A stretch of 64,000 nucleotides of DNA from Azospirillaceae bacterium (GCA_028283825.1 JAPWJW010000005.1:434001-498000); one strand, 5' to 3'; positions 24,730 through 33,585 are shown, numbered from the stretch's first letter. Notes: generated by a model from the sequence alone, not told the origin. Translations and numbers: made by a program.

Positions 24730-26172
24730 TCAGCGCAGCTTGTGCGAAACCCGCTTGGTCACGAGGTAGGCGTCCAGGGCCTCCGCACCGCCTTCGCGGC
24801 CATAGCCGCTTTCCTTGACGCCACCCGACGGCGCCTCGCTGACCGATCCGCCGGTGTGGTTGATCGACAGGATGCCGGCCTCCAGCCGGTCGGCCAGGGT
24901 GGCGGCGGTGGCGGCACTTTCCGTGAAGCCGTAGGCGGCCAGGCCGAAGGGCAGGCCGTTGGCGATGTCCAATGCTGTGTCCAGGTCGGTGAAGGGCACC
25001 ACCGGCGCCACCGGGGCGAACGGTTCCTCCACCATGATGCGGGCGTCCAGCGGCACCCGGTCCAACACCGTGGGCTCGAAGAAGAAGCCGCGATTGCCGA
25101 TGCGGTTGCCCCCAAAACGCACACGGGCGCCGCGCTCTTTTGCGTCGGTCACCAGTTGTTCGGCGGCGGCCAGGCGGCGGGCGTTGGCCAGCGGGCCCAT
25201 CTTGATGCCCTCGCCAAAGCCGTCACCCACCGGCAGGCTGCGCGCCGCGTCCACAAACGCGTCCACGAAGCGGTCGTGGATGCTTTCATGCACGATGAAA
25301 CGGCTGGGGGAGGTGCAGACCTGGCCGGCGTTGATGAATTTGCCGGCCGCACAGGCCTTGGCGGCGGCCACCGGGTTGGCGTCGGCGCAGACGACGACCG
25401 GGGCGTGGCCGCCCAGTTCCATGATGGCCGGCTTCATCCGCCGCGCCGCCTGTTCCGCCAGCAGCTTGCCCACGGGGATGGAGCCGGTGAACGCGACCAG
25501 CCGGATGATGGGCGACGCGATCAGGTGGGATGAGATGGCGGGCGGATCGCCGAACACCAGGTTCAAGACGCCCGCCGGCAGGCCCGCGTCGGCGAAGCAG
25601 CGCACCAGTTCCACCGCCGTGCCCGGCGTCTCCTCCGCCGACTTCAGTACCACGGAACAGCCGGCCGCCAGCGCCGCCGCGATCTTGCGCATGGGCGACC
25701 CGGCCGGGAAGTTCCACGGCACGAAGGCCGCCACCGGGCCGATGGGCTGGCGCTGCACGTACAGGCGCAGATTGGGCTCCGTCGGGATGATGCGGCCGTA
25801 GGCACGGCGCGCCTCCTCCGTATCCCATTCCAGGGTGCCGGCCACGCGCTGCGCCTCGCCGGTCGCTTCTGCCACCAGCTTGCCCTGTTCCAGGGTCATG
25901 ATGCGCCCGATTTCGGCCGAGCGTTCGCGCAGGATGCGGGCGGCGGTCTTCAGGATGCGGGTGCGCTCCGCCACCGGCGTGTCGCGCCAGAGGGCGAAGC
26001 CGCGCTGGGCGGCGGCCAGGGCGCGGTCCAGGTCGGCCACGCTGGCATGCGGCACGCGGCCGATGACCTCTTCGGTCGCCGGGTTGATGACATCGGTCCA
26101 GCGCTCGGCGGTGCCGTCGGTCCAGGCGCCGTCGATGTACAGCTGGATGCGGGGATAGCGGGCGCTTGTCAC
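24730..26172 (-). CDS. aldehyde dehydrogenase, succinate-semialdehyde dehydrogenase-like
   Basis: Aldehyde dehydrogenase of 480 residues. E252 in 'MELGGHAPVVVCADANP' and C286 in 'NAGQVCTSPSRFIVH' form the active site; 'FVPWNFPAGSPMRKIAAALA' and 'AFTGSIPVGKLLAEQ' are nucleotide-binding motifs. The pattern resembles GabD-type enzymes and other class I semialdehyde dehydrogenases. Its start overlaps the stop of the alpha/beta hydrolase gene as ATGA, so the two are co-translated. It may oxidise an aldehyde released by that hydrolase or by the TPP enzyme encoded upstream. Confidence 0.89.
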   Translation of the reverse strand: MTSARYPRIQLYIDGAWTDGTAERWTDVINPATEEVIGRVPHASVADLDRALAAAQRGFALWRDTPVAERTRILKTAARILRERSAEIGRIMTLEQGKLVAEATGEAQRVAGTLEWDTEEARRAYGRIIPTEPNLRLYVQRQPIGPVAAFVPWNFPAGSPMRKIAAALAAGCSVVLKSAEETPGTAVELVRCFADAGLPAGVLNLVFGDPPAISSHLIASPIIRLVAFTGSIPVGKLLAEQAARRMKPAIMELGGHAPVVVCADANPVAAAKACAAGKFINAGQVCTSPSRFIVHESIHDRFVDAFVDAARSLPVGDGFGEGIKMGPLANARRLAAAEQLVTDAKERGARVRFGGNRIGNRGFFFEPTVLDRVPLDARIMVEEPFAPVAPVVPFTDLDTALDIANGLPFGLAAYGFTESAATAATLADRLEAGILSINHTGGSVSEAPSGGVKESGYGREGGAEALDAYLVTKRVSHKLR

Positions 26173-26951
26173 GATGCCGTCTCCGGATAGACCTGCTTCA
26201 GGATCTGGTGGACGGCCGCGTTGAACACGTCCGGCATTTCCCAGTACAGCGAGTGCGGGCCGTTGGGCACGATGGTGAGGGTGGAGGCGGGCAGCAGCCG
26301 GTGCGCCTGGCGCACCGTGTCGGGGCGCAGCACGGCGTCGCGTTCCCCCGCCAGGAAGTGGATGCCGACGCCGGACGCCGCCACCTCCGCCGCCGTCGGG
26401 CCCTGGGCCTGCAGGTTGCGCAGGTCCTGCATCTTGGCGTGGTTGAAGGTGCCCATCTGCTGGAACAGGAACTTCAGCGCCGGCTGGCCGGATTGGAACT
26501 GCGGGGTCAGCAGGCGGTCGATCACCGGCAGCTTTTCCGCCTCATGCCGGTTGGCCTTCACCAGGGTGGCCAGTTCCGGGTCGCTGATCCCACCCACGGA
26601 ATGGGCCAGGATGACGCCGGACACCAGATCCGGCCGGCGCAGGGCCAGGCGCAGGGCCGGGGCGGCGCCGATCGACTGGCCCAGAATGGCGCAGCGGTTG
26701 ATGTCGGCGGCGGCCAGCACGGCCTCGATATCGTCGACGAAGTCCAGGCTGTCAGGGCCGCCCTCCACGGGGTCGGAATTGCCGAAACCCCGCAGGTCCA
26801 CCGTCACCACCTTGTACCATTGCGACAGGTAGGCGACCTGGCGGTACCAGGCGACATGGTGGCCGCCCGATCCGTGCACGAACAGGATCGCCGGGCCGCC
26901 GCCATGCGTCTCATAATAAATCTGGGTGCCCTTGGAATTCGCGTAAGCCAT
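26169..26951 (-). CDS. alpha/beta hydrolase
   Basis: Hydrolase of 260 residues with a complete triad: S93 in the nucleophile elbow 'ILGQSIGAAP', D205 in 'AGERDAVLRPD' and H233 in 'NGPHSLYWE'. The oxyanion region is 'LFVHGSGGHHVAWYRQ'. There is no signal peptide. The fold covers C-C hydrolases of meta-cleavage pathways, lactonases and deformylases. It lies 73 bp downstream of the TPP enzyme gene and is coupled to an aldehyde dehydrogenase. A ring-fission-product or ester hydrolase role is plausible. Confidence 0.9.
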   Translation of the reverse strand: MAYANSKGTQIYYETHGGGPAILFVHGSGGHHVAWYRQVAYLSQWYKVVTVDLRGFGNSDPVEGGPDSLDFVDDIEAVLAAADINRCAILGQSIGAAPALRLALRRPDLVSGVILAHSVGGISDPELATLVKANRHEAEKLPVIDRLLTPQFQSGQPALKFLFQQMGTFNHAKMQDLRNLQAQGPTAAEVAASGVGIHFLAGERDAVLRPDTVRQAHRLLPASTLTIVPNGPHSLYWEMPDVFNAAVHQILKQVYPETAS

Positions 26952-27024
26952 TCGGCTGTCCTCCCCCTATGGCGAGCAAGACCCGTTTTTCTTGCCAGGC
27001 ATGTTTGTTCTTTTAAGGTAAAGC

Positions 27025-28740
27025 TTACTTGTCTACGTACGCATTGACGATGGCGGTGCGGCCATCCCGGACAGCGGCGATACCGTCGCGCAGCGCATCG
27101 GCCAGGGCCTCATGCGTCGTCGCCTCGGCGGTGTACATGCCGAAAGGCTGGCCGAAGGCCTCCAGCGGCGGCTGGCTCGACAGATCCACGCCGGGGAAGT
27201 CGCCCTCCGCCTTGGACACGCCGTCCGGATAGAAGCGCAGGTGGTTCAGCTGCATCGACAGATAGCGCTTGTTGTTCAGGATGACGATCAGCACCGGCAG
27301 CTTCTGATCCCGCGCCAGCGCCAGGCCCTGGACGATGGGATTGTAGAGGAAGGACCCGTCGCCCACCGTCAGGATGACCAGATCGTCGGGCTTGGCCATC
27401 TTCACGCCCAGCGCCACGCCGATGCCCTGGCCCAGGCCGCCCTGGACGTAGAAGTAACGCTGCGGCGTTTCCCAGATCAGGTGCTGCTGCATCAGCCGGC
27501 TGTGGGTGATGGTCTCATCCACGTAGGTGGCCTGGTCGCCCACAGCATTGGCCACCGCGTCTCGCAGGCTGGCGATGGCGTGCACGGCGCTCAGCCGCTC
27601 CGCCTTGGCCGCCTGTTCCTCCGCCTTGGCGATGCGGGCGCGCAACTCGACATGGAAGGCGGCGTGCCGTTCGGCGCGGGCGACCACTGCCGCCTTGTCC
27701 GTGGGCCCGAAGGCGGCGGCCAGATCCAGGGTGTGGGCGACGTCGCCCTCCAAATACTGGTCGGCGTACAGCACCTGGTGCACGGCGGCTGGCCGCTGCG
27801 GCACCTCATCGATCACCACGGTGGTGGCGTTTTGCGGCCGGTTGGACGGCGGGTACCAGGGGGCGCGGCAGTTGACCAGCAGCACCAGGTCGGCCGTGTC
27901 CTTCAGGGCCCCGATCTCACTGCCCCGGTACAGCGGGTGGGTCTTGGGGAAGTTGCCGCAGACATTGGCCTGCGGCTCGATCACCGGGATGCCGAAGGCC
28001 TCGGCGAAGCGCACCAGGGCGTGGAAGGCATCCGGATCGCGGCCGGCGGATTCCGTCATGATGACCGGCTCATTGGCCGTCCGCAGGCGGGCCACCAGGG
28101 TCTCGATCTCCGCATCCGGGCTGACCCGCTTGCCCGCCGGCGCCACGGGGGTGGGGTGGGGCGAGGGCGTCCACGGTTCCAGCAGCACCTCCACCGGGGC
28201 GTTCAGGTAGACCGGCGCCTGCGGGCTGCGCTGCGCGATTTCGCCCGCCCGCTTCACGAATTCATACAGCGTCTCGACGCCCGGAACCTGGGACGACCAT
28301 TTGACGATGTTGTCCACCAGGCCGTGCGGCCCGCCGACGACGCTGAGGTTGCGATACCATTGCGAGCCGGGGTCCACGCTTTTGCGCTCGCCATAACTGT
28401 TGCTGTCCGACGACAGCACCAGCAGGGGCAGGCCGGCCAGGTTGGCCGCGTGGATGCCGCAGGCGCCCTGCAACAACCCCGGCCCGGCATGGAGAAGGAC
28501 GGCCTGCATCCGGCCGGTGACCAGCGTGTACCCAATGGCCAGATCGACGGCCAGCGTCTCATGCCAGACGTCGATATAGGCCGGCCCGGCGACGCCCACC
28601 TTGCGCTGGCGGGCCACCGCCTCCCACACCGGGGCCCATTCGGACCCCGGGGAGCAGATCACGTAGTCGAGGTTCAGGGCCCGGAATGCCTCCAGCAGCC
28701 CCTCACCACCATCCTGATACACGCGTCCTTCTGCCATCAT
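27025..28740 (-). CDS. thiamine-diphosphate-dependent enzyme, acetolactate synthase/benzoylformate decarboxylase-like
   Basis: ThDP enzyme of 571 residues. The N-terminal pyrimidine domain contains the cofactor-activating Glu61 ('DVWHETLAVDLAIGY'). A central domain covers about residues 195-335, and the C-terminal pyrophosphate domain has 'TVGDGSFLYNPIVQGLALA' with 'ILNNKRYLSMQ', i.e. the GDG...NN motif. Length matches the ALS/decarboxylase family, but close resemblance to ilvB is lacking: no regulatory subunit is nearby. Two adjacent Met codons open the frame after AAAAGG. It probably decarboxylates a 2-oxo acid to an aldehyde, which the aldehyde dehydrogenases downstream could oxidise. That connection is inference. 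Confidence 0.88.
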   Translation of the reverse strand: MMAEGRVYQDGGEGLLEAFRALNLDYVICSPGSEWAPVWEAVARQRKVGVAGPAYIDVWHETLAVDLAIGYTLVTGRMQAVLLHAGPGLLQGACGIHAANLAGLPLLVLSSDSNSYGERKSVDPGSQWYRNLSVVGGPHGLVDNIVKWSSQVPGVETLYEFVKRAGEIAQRSPQAPVYLNAPVEVLLEPWTPSPHPTPVAPAGKRVSPDAEIETLVARLRTANEPVIMTESAGRDPDAFHALVRFAEAFGIPVIEPQANVCGNFPKTHPLYRGSEIGALKDTADLVLLVNCRAPWYPPSNRPQNATTVVIDEVPQRPAAVHQVLYADQYLEGDVAHTLDLAAAFGPTDKAAVVARAERHAAFHVELRARIAKAEEQAAKAERLSAVHAIASLRDAVANAVGDQATYVDETITHSRLMQQHLIWETPQRYFYVQGGLGQGIGVALGVKMAKPDDLVILTVGDGSFLYNPIVQGLALARDQKLPVLIVILNNKRYLSMQLNHLRFYPDGVSKAEGDFPGVDLSSQPPLEAFGQPFGMYTAEATTHEALADALRDGIAAVRDGRTAIVNAYVDK

Positions 28741-28756
28741 GTGACCTTTTCAGTTT

Positions 28757-28889
28757 GCGGTGATCGGAACCGATCACCGCCCCTCAGGCGCCGGGCGGCG
28801 GACCTCCGTCCGCCTTGGCTCACGCGCTTGCGCGCGCGGCCGCCGTCGCGGCCGTCAAAGGGATGGTGAGCGGAACTCACCATCCCTTT
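28757..28889. repeat. cluster of three hairpins between amidohydrolase and TPP-enzyme genes
   Basis: Stem 1: GCGGTGATCGG / CCGATCACCGC (28757-28780, AA loop). Stem 2: GGCGGAC / GTCCGCC (28797-28814). Stem 3: AAAGGGATGGTGAG / CTCACCATCCCTTT (28857-28889, 5-base loop), 2 bp beyond the amidohydrolase stop. Together they may attenuate read-through into the TPP enzyme gene or be a dispersed element. No long T tract is present. Confidence 0.6.
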
Positions 28890-28891
28890 GC

Positions 28892-29782
28892 TTACGCTGC
28901 GCGTTCGGAAAGCGGGACCTGGTCGCCGATGTCCCAGTCCAGCGTCTGGCACAGGCCCTTGCCCATCACCCACTCCAACTGGTCCGGGGTCAGGCCCAGA
29001 TGCTGGGTGAAATGCTCCACCGTCTGCTTGTAGGTCAGGTGCTTGGCATCCATCAGGCGGGTCAGGTCGGTGCCCCAGAAGCAGCGCTCCGGACCCATCT
29101 TCTTGATCAGGTTCAGTACGTAGGGGTTCAGGTTGGTGTAGGGGTAGGGATGGGTGGAATAACCCGGCAGCGCCGACACCTTGACGGAGATGTTCGGGTG
29201 CTTATGCAGGTCCGCCGTCTCATCGACCCAGTAGCCGATGGCGTCGTCGACGGAGCGCGCCAGGATGCCCATGTGGTCGATGATGATCTTCAGGCCCGGG
29301 TGGCGGGCGGCGATGGCGCCCAGTTCCGCCTTCCAGATGGGGGCGTGCACCATGGTGGGGAAACCCAGTTCTTCCGCGAAGGGCCAGTACCAGTCACAGG
29401 TGCCGTCGATCATCCAGTTGCGGTCCTGGGGACGGTGGAAGGTCAGGCGCGTGCCCTTGATGCCGGGGATGGAAACCCAGTCCCGCATCATCGCCTTGGC
29501 TTCCTCCGGCTTGTCCTGCGGCACGCGGGCCATGACGCCGAAACGGTCCGGGTACTTTTCCGACGCCTCCAGGCCGTAATCGATGCGGTCGCCTTCCCAC
29601 GACGGCGGGACGATGACAACGCGATCGACGCCGGCCTTGTCCATGTTCTCCAGGCACTCTTCATAGGTGAAGGGTTCCAGGCGGTGGCCGTTCAGCAGCA
29701 TGCGTTCGCGCGCGCCGGGGATCCACGGGCGATCCGGAGTTTCGTCTTTCCAGATATGAACTTGGGAGTCGGCGATCAGCAT
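28892..29782 (-). CDS. amidohydrolase 2-family metal-dependent hydrolase
   Basis: TIM-barrel hydrolase of 296 residues. The start at 29782 ('MLIADSQVHIWK', with the D-x-Q-x-H metal motif) was chosen over an upstream in-frame start whose peptide is unlike the family. Further metal and active-site residues sit in 'TMVHAPIW', 'IIIDHMG' and 'CFWGTDLTRLM' (D). The family includes 2-pyrone-4,6-dicarboxylate lactonase, ACMS decarboxylase and lactonases. It differs too much from LigI to be called that. It lies upstream of the TPP enzyme on the minus strand and 223 bp downstream of the ferredoxin gene; lactone hydrolysis or decarboxylation is the likely chemistry. Confidence 0.87.
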   Translation of the reverse strand: MLIADSQVHIWKDETPDRPWIPGARERMLLNGHRLEPFTYEECLENMDKAGVDRVVIVPPSWEGDRIDYGLEASEKYPDRFGVMARVPQDKPEEAKAMMRDWVSIPGIKGTRLTFHRPQDRNWMIDGTCDWYWPFAEELGFPTMVHAPIWKAELGAIAARHPGLKIIIDHMGILARSVDDAIGYWVDETADLHKHPNISVKVSALPGYSTHPYPYTNLNPYVLNLIKKMGPERCFWGTDLTRLMDAKHLTYKQTVEHFTQHLGLTPDQLEWVMGKGLCQTLDWDIGDQVPLSERAA

Positions 29783-30005
29783 AGTCTCATCCGTTTCGTT
29801 GTTATGGCAGTGGTGACATCGCTCCCGTTCATTGGTAGTCGAGGGGGCCAAGGGGGTCGAGGCGGCTTCTCGTTGAAATATTGGTGCTGATAAGTGAACA
29901 ATGCCGCCGGGGCGCGGGGAAGATCGAAGGCGCGCCGGCCCTATAAAAACAGCGGCTTAGCGGCCGTTTCGATTTGCCGGTTTTGTGCGATGCACAACGA
30001 AAACT

Positions 30006-30323
30006 TCAGTCATCTGGCGCCAGCGTGGCGCGAATGCCGTCCAGCGCGTCGGTCAGCCGTATCTGGCAGGACAGGCGCGAGGTCGGCTGGCGGTGCTGGG
30101 ACAGGCCCAACAGGCGGTCCTCCTGCGGGCTCGGCGGTGCCAAGTCCTTGAAATGGCGCCCATCCACATAGACGTGGCAGGTGCCGCACGACAGGCCGCC
30201 GCCGCACAGGCCGAAAAAGTCATCCGGTTCGCGCAGGCGGATGGCATCCAGCGCGGTGGTGCCGGCCGGCACCTCGACCGTGCCCATGCTGCCGTCGCGA
30301 TGGATGACCGTCAGTCCAGGCAT
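30006..30323 (-). CDS. [2Fe-2S] ferredoxin
   Basis: Electron carrier of 105 residues. The cluster ligands are C40, C46 and C49 in 'FGLCGGGLSCGTCHVYV' plus C86 in 'SRLSCQIRL', the C-x5-C-x2-C...C spacing of the adrenodoxin/putidaredoxin group used by cytochrome P450s and ring hydroxylases. The beginning 'LTVIHRDGSMGTVEVPAGT' fits a beta-grasp ferredoxin. No oxygenase or reductase gene adjoins it, so its partner must be elsewhere. It is flanked by 223 bp and 155 bp non-coding stretches, the latter without visible structure. Confidence 0.93.
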   Translation of the reverse strand: MPGLTVIHRDGSMGTVEVPAGTTALDAIRLREPDDFFGLCGGGLSCGTCHVYVDGRHFKDLAPPSPQEDRLLGLSQHRQPTSRLSCQIRLTDALDGIRATLAPDD

Positions 30324-30478
30324 GAATGGTTCCCCCGATTATTGTGCGGCGCACCCTGGGTTATGGGGCCGGCAGGGTAATCCTGGCGCGGCGGCGGCCG
30401 GGGCGGAAGCCGGATCGTGCGCAACCTAATGTTCAAAGGCTGATCGTCGCCCGACAGGCTGCCCCCGCGACGCCTATA

Positions 30479-31699
30479 TCATAACTTTATCGCGGGTCCG
30501 GGCGGTGGCCCGGCCATCAACTGATCGATCAGTGCCTGGTACAGCCGGGTGGGCCGGAACCCTTTGCGCAAGGTCAGGCCGATGGCGCGTGAGGTGTCGG
30601 CCTGCGCCTCGCACAGCAGGGCCAGGATGCCCAGATCCAGTTCCAGCTTGATCTGCCGGGGGGAGATGGGGGCGACGAAATCACTGCCCAGCAGCAGGGC
30701 GCGGGTGGCGACCAGCGATCCGCATTCCACCACCCGCGCCGGCGGCGGGCAGCCCTGGGCGGCCAGGTGGCGCTCGAATGTTTCCCGCCCGGGGGCGCCC
30801 TTGCCTGCCAGCACCCAGGTCAGGTCGGCCGGCAGGTCACGCAAGGGGCGGGGCCGGCCGCCGGGACCCAGCAGGGGGTGGCCCGGCCGCACGGCGATGG
30901 CCAGTGGGTCCTGGAAGGCCGGCACCTGCACGATGTCGTCCACTGGCGCCGGGCTGCGCAGTGCGCCGACGATGATGTCCACCTGGCCGTGCAGCAGGGC
31001 TCGCAGCTGTTCGGCATAGGGGCCGTCGATCACCCGCACCTGGGCCTCCGGATACCGCGCCAGCGTGGCGACGATGCCGTCCGGCACCCAGCCGGAACGG
31101 GACAGGGGCAGGGCGCCGATCAGCAGGGCGCCGTCCACCCGGCCCTCCAACTCGCGCGCGGCGTCCACCGCCAGGCCGATCTCGCGGCGGCAGACGTCAC
31201 CGGCGCGGGCCAGCAGCCGGCCGTCCGGCGTGGCCTCACCGCTCGCCGCCCCCTGGCGCCACAGGCTGAGGCCCGTCACCGTTTCCAGGTCGCGCACCAG
31301 GCGGTGGACGTTGGGTTGCGACACGCCCAGCGACCGGGCGGCGGCCATGAAACTGCCGGCCGTCAGCAGGGCCGACAGCGCCGCCAGCTGCCGTTCGGTG
31401 ATCAGCCGGCGGAAGTTGGGCGGCAGGTCAGGGTGGGCCCGGCGCCGGCGCAGCGTCGCCTCCGCCCCGTCGATGTGGGCGAAGGCCACCTCCACCCGCT
31501 GGCAGAACAGGGCGCCGGCGTCGGTGGCGTGCATGCCGCGGCTGGATCGGTGGAACAGCGGCACGCCCACCGTCCGCTCCAGCGAGGCGATGGCGGCGGT
31601 CAGGGCCGGCTGGGTGGCGCCACCCTCGGCACTGGCGCGGGTGGCGCTGCCGGAACGATGGACGGCCAGGGCGGCGTGGAGCAGGCGGAACTTCAGCAT
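30479..31699 (-). CDS. LysR-type regulator with two N-terminal helix-turn-helix domains
   Basis: Regulator of 406 residues, about 100 longer than normal LysR proteins, because two LysR HTH segments are present in tandem. The first spans about residues 2-60 ('HRSGSATRASAEGGATQPAL', 'SLERTVGVPLFHRSSRGMHA'). The second spans about residues 100-160 ('TAGSFMAAARSLGVSQPNVH', 'RLVRDLETVTGLSLWRQG'). A normal effector-binding domain follows (about 185-395). The start at 31699 ('MLKFRLLH') was chosen to match LysR N-termini; a start at 31741 would add 14 residues. It is divergent from ligK with about 107 bp between, so it probably controls the lig operon and perhaps the minus-strand catabolic genes. 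Confidence 0.87.
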   Translation of the reverse strand: MLKFRLLHAALAVHRSGSATRASAEGGATQPALTAAIASLERTVGVPLFHRSSRGMHATDAGALFCQRVEVAFAHIDGAEATLRRRRAHPDLPPNFRRLITERQLAALSALLTAGSFMAAARSLGVSQPNVHRLVRDLETVTGLSLWRQGAASGEATPDGRLLARAGDVCRREIGLAVDAARELEGRVDGALLIGALPLSRSGWVPDGIVATLARYPEAQVRVIDGPYAEQLRALLHGQVDIIVGALRSPAPVDDIVQVPAFQDPLAIAVRPGHPLLGPGGRPRPLRDLPADLTWVLAGKGAPGRETFERHLAAQGCPPPARVVECGSLVATRALLLGSDFVAPISPRQIKLELDLGILALLCEAQADTSRAIGLTLRKGFRPTRLYQALIDQLMAGPPPGPAIKL

Positions 31700-31806
31700 G
31701 GCGATGAACCTATAACACAGATCTATGGCGTGGCGCGCCAATCGCCGTAACGCCCGCCGCCGCCCCGGGGCTAAGGTTCGGTCAAAGTTCGAAAGGGAGA
31801 GCCCCC

Positions 31807-32493
31807 ATGCCTGTCGTCGTCACCAACATCAAACGCCCCGCCGCCGAGGTTTGCGCCGCCCTGGAAAGTCATGGCGTGGCCACCATTCATGAGGCGCAGG
31901 GCCGCACCGGCCTGATGGACGCCGCCTTGCGCCCCATCTACCGCCCCGCCTGCATCGCCGGCCCCGCCGTCACCGTGGAACTGCCGCCCGGCGACAACTG
32001 GATGATCCATGTGGCGGTGGAACAATGCCAGCCGGGCGACGTGCTGGTCGTCTCCCCCACCTCGCCCAGCATCGATGGTTATTTCGGCGACCTGCTGGCC
32101 ACCTCACTGAAGGCGCGGGGGGTGAAGGGGCTGATCATCAATGCCGGCATCCGCGACGTCGCGACCCTGACCGCCATGGGTTTCCCCGCCTGGTCCAAGG
32201 CCATCTACGCCCGCGGCTGCGTGCGCGCCAACCTGGGCAACGTCAATATGGCGGTGGTCTGCGCCGACCAGCTGGTGCACCCGGGCGATGTCATCGTCGC
32301 CGATGATGACGGCGTCTGCGTCGTGCCGCGCGACCAGGCCGCCGCCGTGGCGGAAAAGGCCGCCGCCCGTGCCGCGTCGGAGGAGGCGCGGCGCCTGCGG
32401 TTCCAGAACGGCGAGCTGGGCCTGGACATCTATGACATGCGCGAGACCCTGCGCGCCAAGGGCCTGGTCTATGTCGACCAGAAGGATTTGTGA
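31807..32493 (+). CDS. ligK: 4-carboxy-4-hydroxy-2-oxoadipate aldolase (LigK/GalC-type, RraA fold)
   Basis: Class II aldolase of 228 residues. It splits 4-carboxy-4-hydroxy-2-oxoadipate into pyruvate and oxaloacetate, the last step of the protocatechuate 4,5-cleavage and gallate pathways, and often also accepts 4-hydroxy-4-methyl-2-oxoglutarate. The signature '[20 protein letters not shown]' followed by '[17 protein letters not shown]' includes the Arg and Asp that bind substrate and metal in this family. '[14 protein letters not shown]' and the C-terminal helix '[16 protein letters not shown]' are typical. First gene of the four-gene plus-strand operon, GGGAGAG upstream. Confidence 0.93.
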   Translation: MPVVVTNIKRPAAEVCAALESHGVATIHEAQGRTGLMDAALRPIYRPACIAGPAVTVELPPGDNWMIHVAVEQCQPGDVLVVSPTSPSIDGYFGDLLATSLKARGVKGLIINAGIRDVATLTAMGFPAWSKAIYARGCVRANLGNVNMAVVCADQLVHPGDVIVADDDGVCVVPRDQAAAVAEKAAARAASEEARRLRFQNGELGLDIYDMRETLRAKGLVYVDQKDL

Positions 32494-32496
32494 GCC

Positions 32497-33585
32497 ATGC
32501 CGCTGAAAGCCATCCGGTGCGGCGTCTATCGCGGCGGCACGTCCAAGGGGCTGTTCTTCCTGGCGGATGACCTGCCGGCCGACACCACCGCGCGCGACGC
32601 GATCCTGCTGCGCGCGCTGGGGTCGCCCGACCCGCGCCAGATCGACGGCATGGGCGGCGCCCATCCCCTGACCTCCAAGGTCGCGGTGGTCGGACGCTCC
32701 AACCGGCCGGACACGGACGTGGATTACCTGTTCCTGCAGATCTTCCCGGACAAGTCCATCGTGACTGACCAGCAGAACTGCGGCAACATCCTGGCGGCCG
32801 TCGGTCCCTTCGCCATAGAGCAAGGCCTGATGGCGCCACAGGGCGATGTCACCAGCGTCCGCATCCATCTGGTCAACACCAGCAGCAGCGCCGTCGCCTA
32901 TGTCCAGACCCCCGGCGGGGTGGTGGAGTATGAGGGCGACGCCCGCATCGATGGCGTGCCCGGCACCGCCGCCCCCATCCCCATCGATTTCCTGGACGTT
33001 GCCGGGTCCAGCTGCGGCGCCCTGCTGCCCACCGGCCGGCCGCTGGACGTCATCGACGGCGTGCCGGTCACCCTGATCGACAACGGCATGCCGGTCATCG
33101 TCGTCAAGGCGTCCGATTTGGGCAAGACGGGGTACGAAAGCCCGGCAGAACTTGAGGCCGATGGGGACTTGGTGGCGCTGGTGGAACGCATCCGCCTGGC
33201 CGCCGGCCCGCTGATGAACCTGGGCGACGTGGGGCCCAAGTCGGTGCCCAAGATCTCCCTGGTGGCGCCGGCGCGCGACGGCGGCACCTTGTGTACCCGC
33301 ACCTTCATCCCCCACCGGGTGCATGAGGCCATCGGCGTGTTCGGTGCCGTCAGCGTCGCCACCGCCGCTGTGCTGGACGGCACGGTGGCCAGCGACCTGC
33401 TGTCCGCCACGGTGTCGGGCACCGTCAATCTGGAGGTCGAGCACCCCACCGGTTTCTTCACCGTTTGCATGGACGTGGCGGACGAGGGGGCGGAACGCCG
33501 CATCCAGCGCTCCGCCCTGCTGCGCACGGCGCGCAAGCTGATGTCCGGCGAGGTTTACGTGCCGCAAGGAGGGCTACTGCCATGA
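32497..33585 (+). CDS. ligU: 4-oxalomesaconate tautomerase (LigU/GalD-type, PrpF family)
   Basis: Isomerase of 362 residues that interconverts keto/enol or positional isomers of 4-oxalomesaconate (GalD in Pseudomonas putida gallate catabolism; LigU in Novosphingobium). PrpF-fold motifs are seen: 'CGVYRGGTSKGLFFLADDLP' at the N-terminus, 'IDGMGGAHPLTSKVAVV' and 'TDQQNCGNILAAVGPFAIE' with the active-site Cys. It starts 3 bp after ligK and its stop overlaps the next start as ATGA. Between the aldolase and hydratase genes, its assignment as LigU/GalD is well supported by context. Confidence 0.92.
   Translation: MPLKAIRCGVYRGGTSKGLFFLADDLPADTTARDAILLRALGSPDPRQIDGMGGAHPLTSKVAVVGRSNRPDTDVDYLFLQIFPDKSIVTDQQNCGNILAAVGPFAIEQGLMAPQGDVTSVRIHLVNTSSSAVAYVQTPGGVVEYEGDARIDGVPGTAAPIPIDFLDVAGSSCGALLPTGRPLDVIDGVPVTLIDNGMPVIVVKASDLGKTGYESPAELEADGDLVALVERIRLAAGPLMNLGDVGPKSVPKISLVAPARDGGTLCTRTFIPHRVHEAIGVFGAVSVATAAVLDGTVASDLLSATVSGTVNLEVEHPTGFFTVCMDVADEGAERRIQRSALLRTARKLMSGEVYVPQGGLLP

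Noticed and set aside
27025-28740. TPP enzyme as biosynthetic acetolactate synthase (ilvB)
   Set aside because: There is no ilvH neighbour, the central domain motifs differ, and the gene is surrounded by catabolic genes.
28892-29782. Amidohydrolase as LigI (2-pyrone-4,6-dicarboxylate lactonase)
   Set aside because: The fold is shared, but the N-terminal and central sequence differ from LigI and it is not in the lig operon.
33465-33581. N-terminal extension of the DUF1932 dehydrogenase
   Set aside because: The stretch overlaps ligU in another frame; the ATG at 33582 has AAGGAGGG and matches the Rossmann start.
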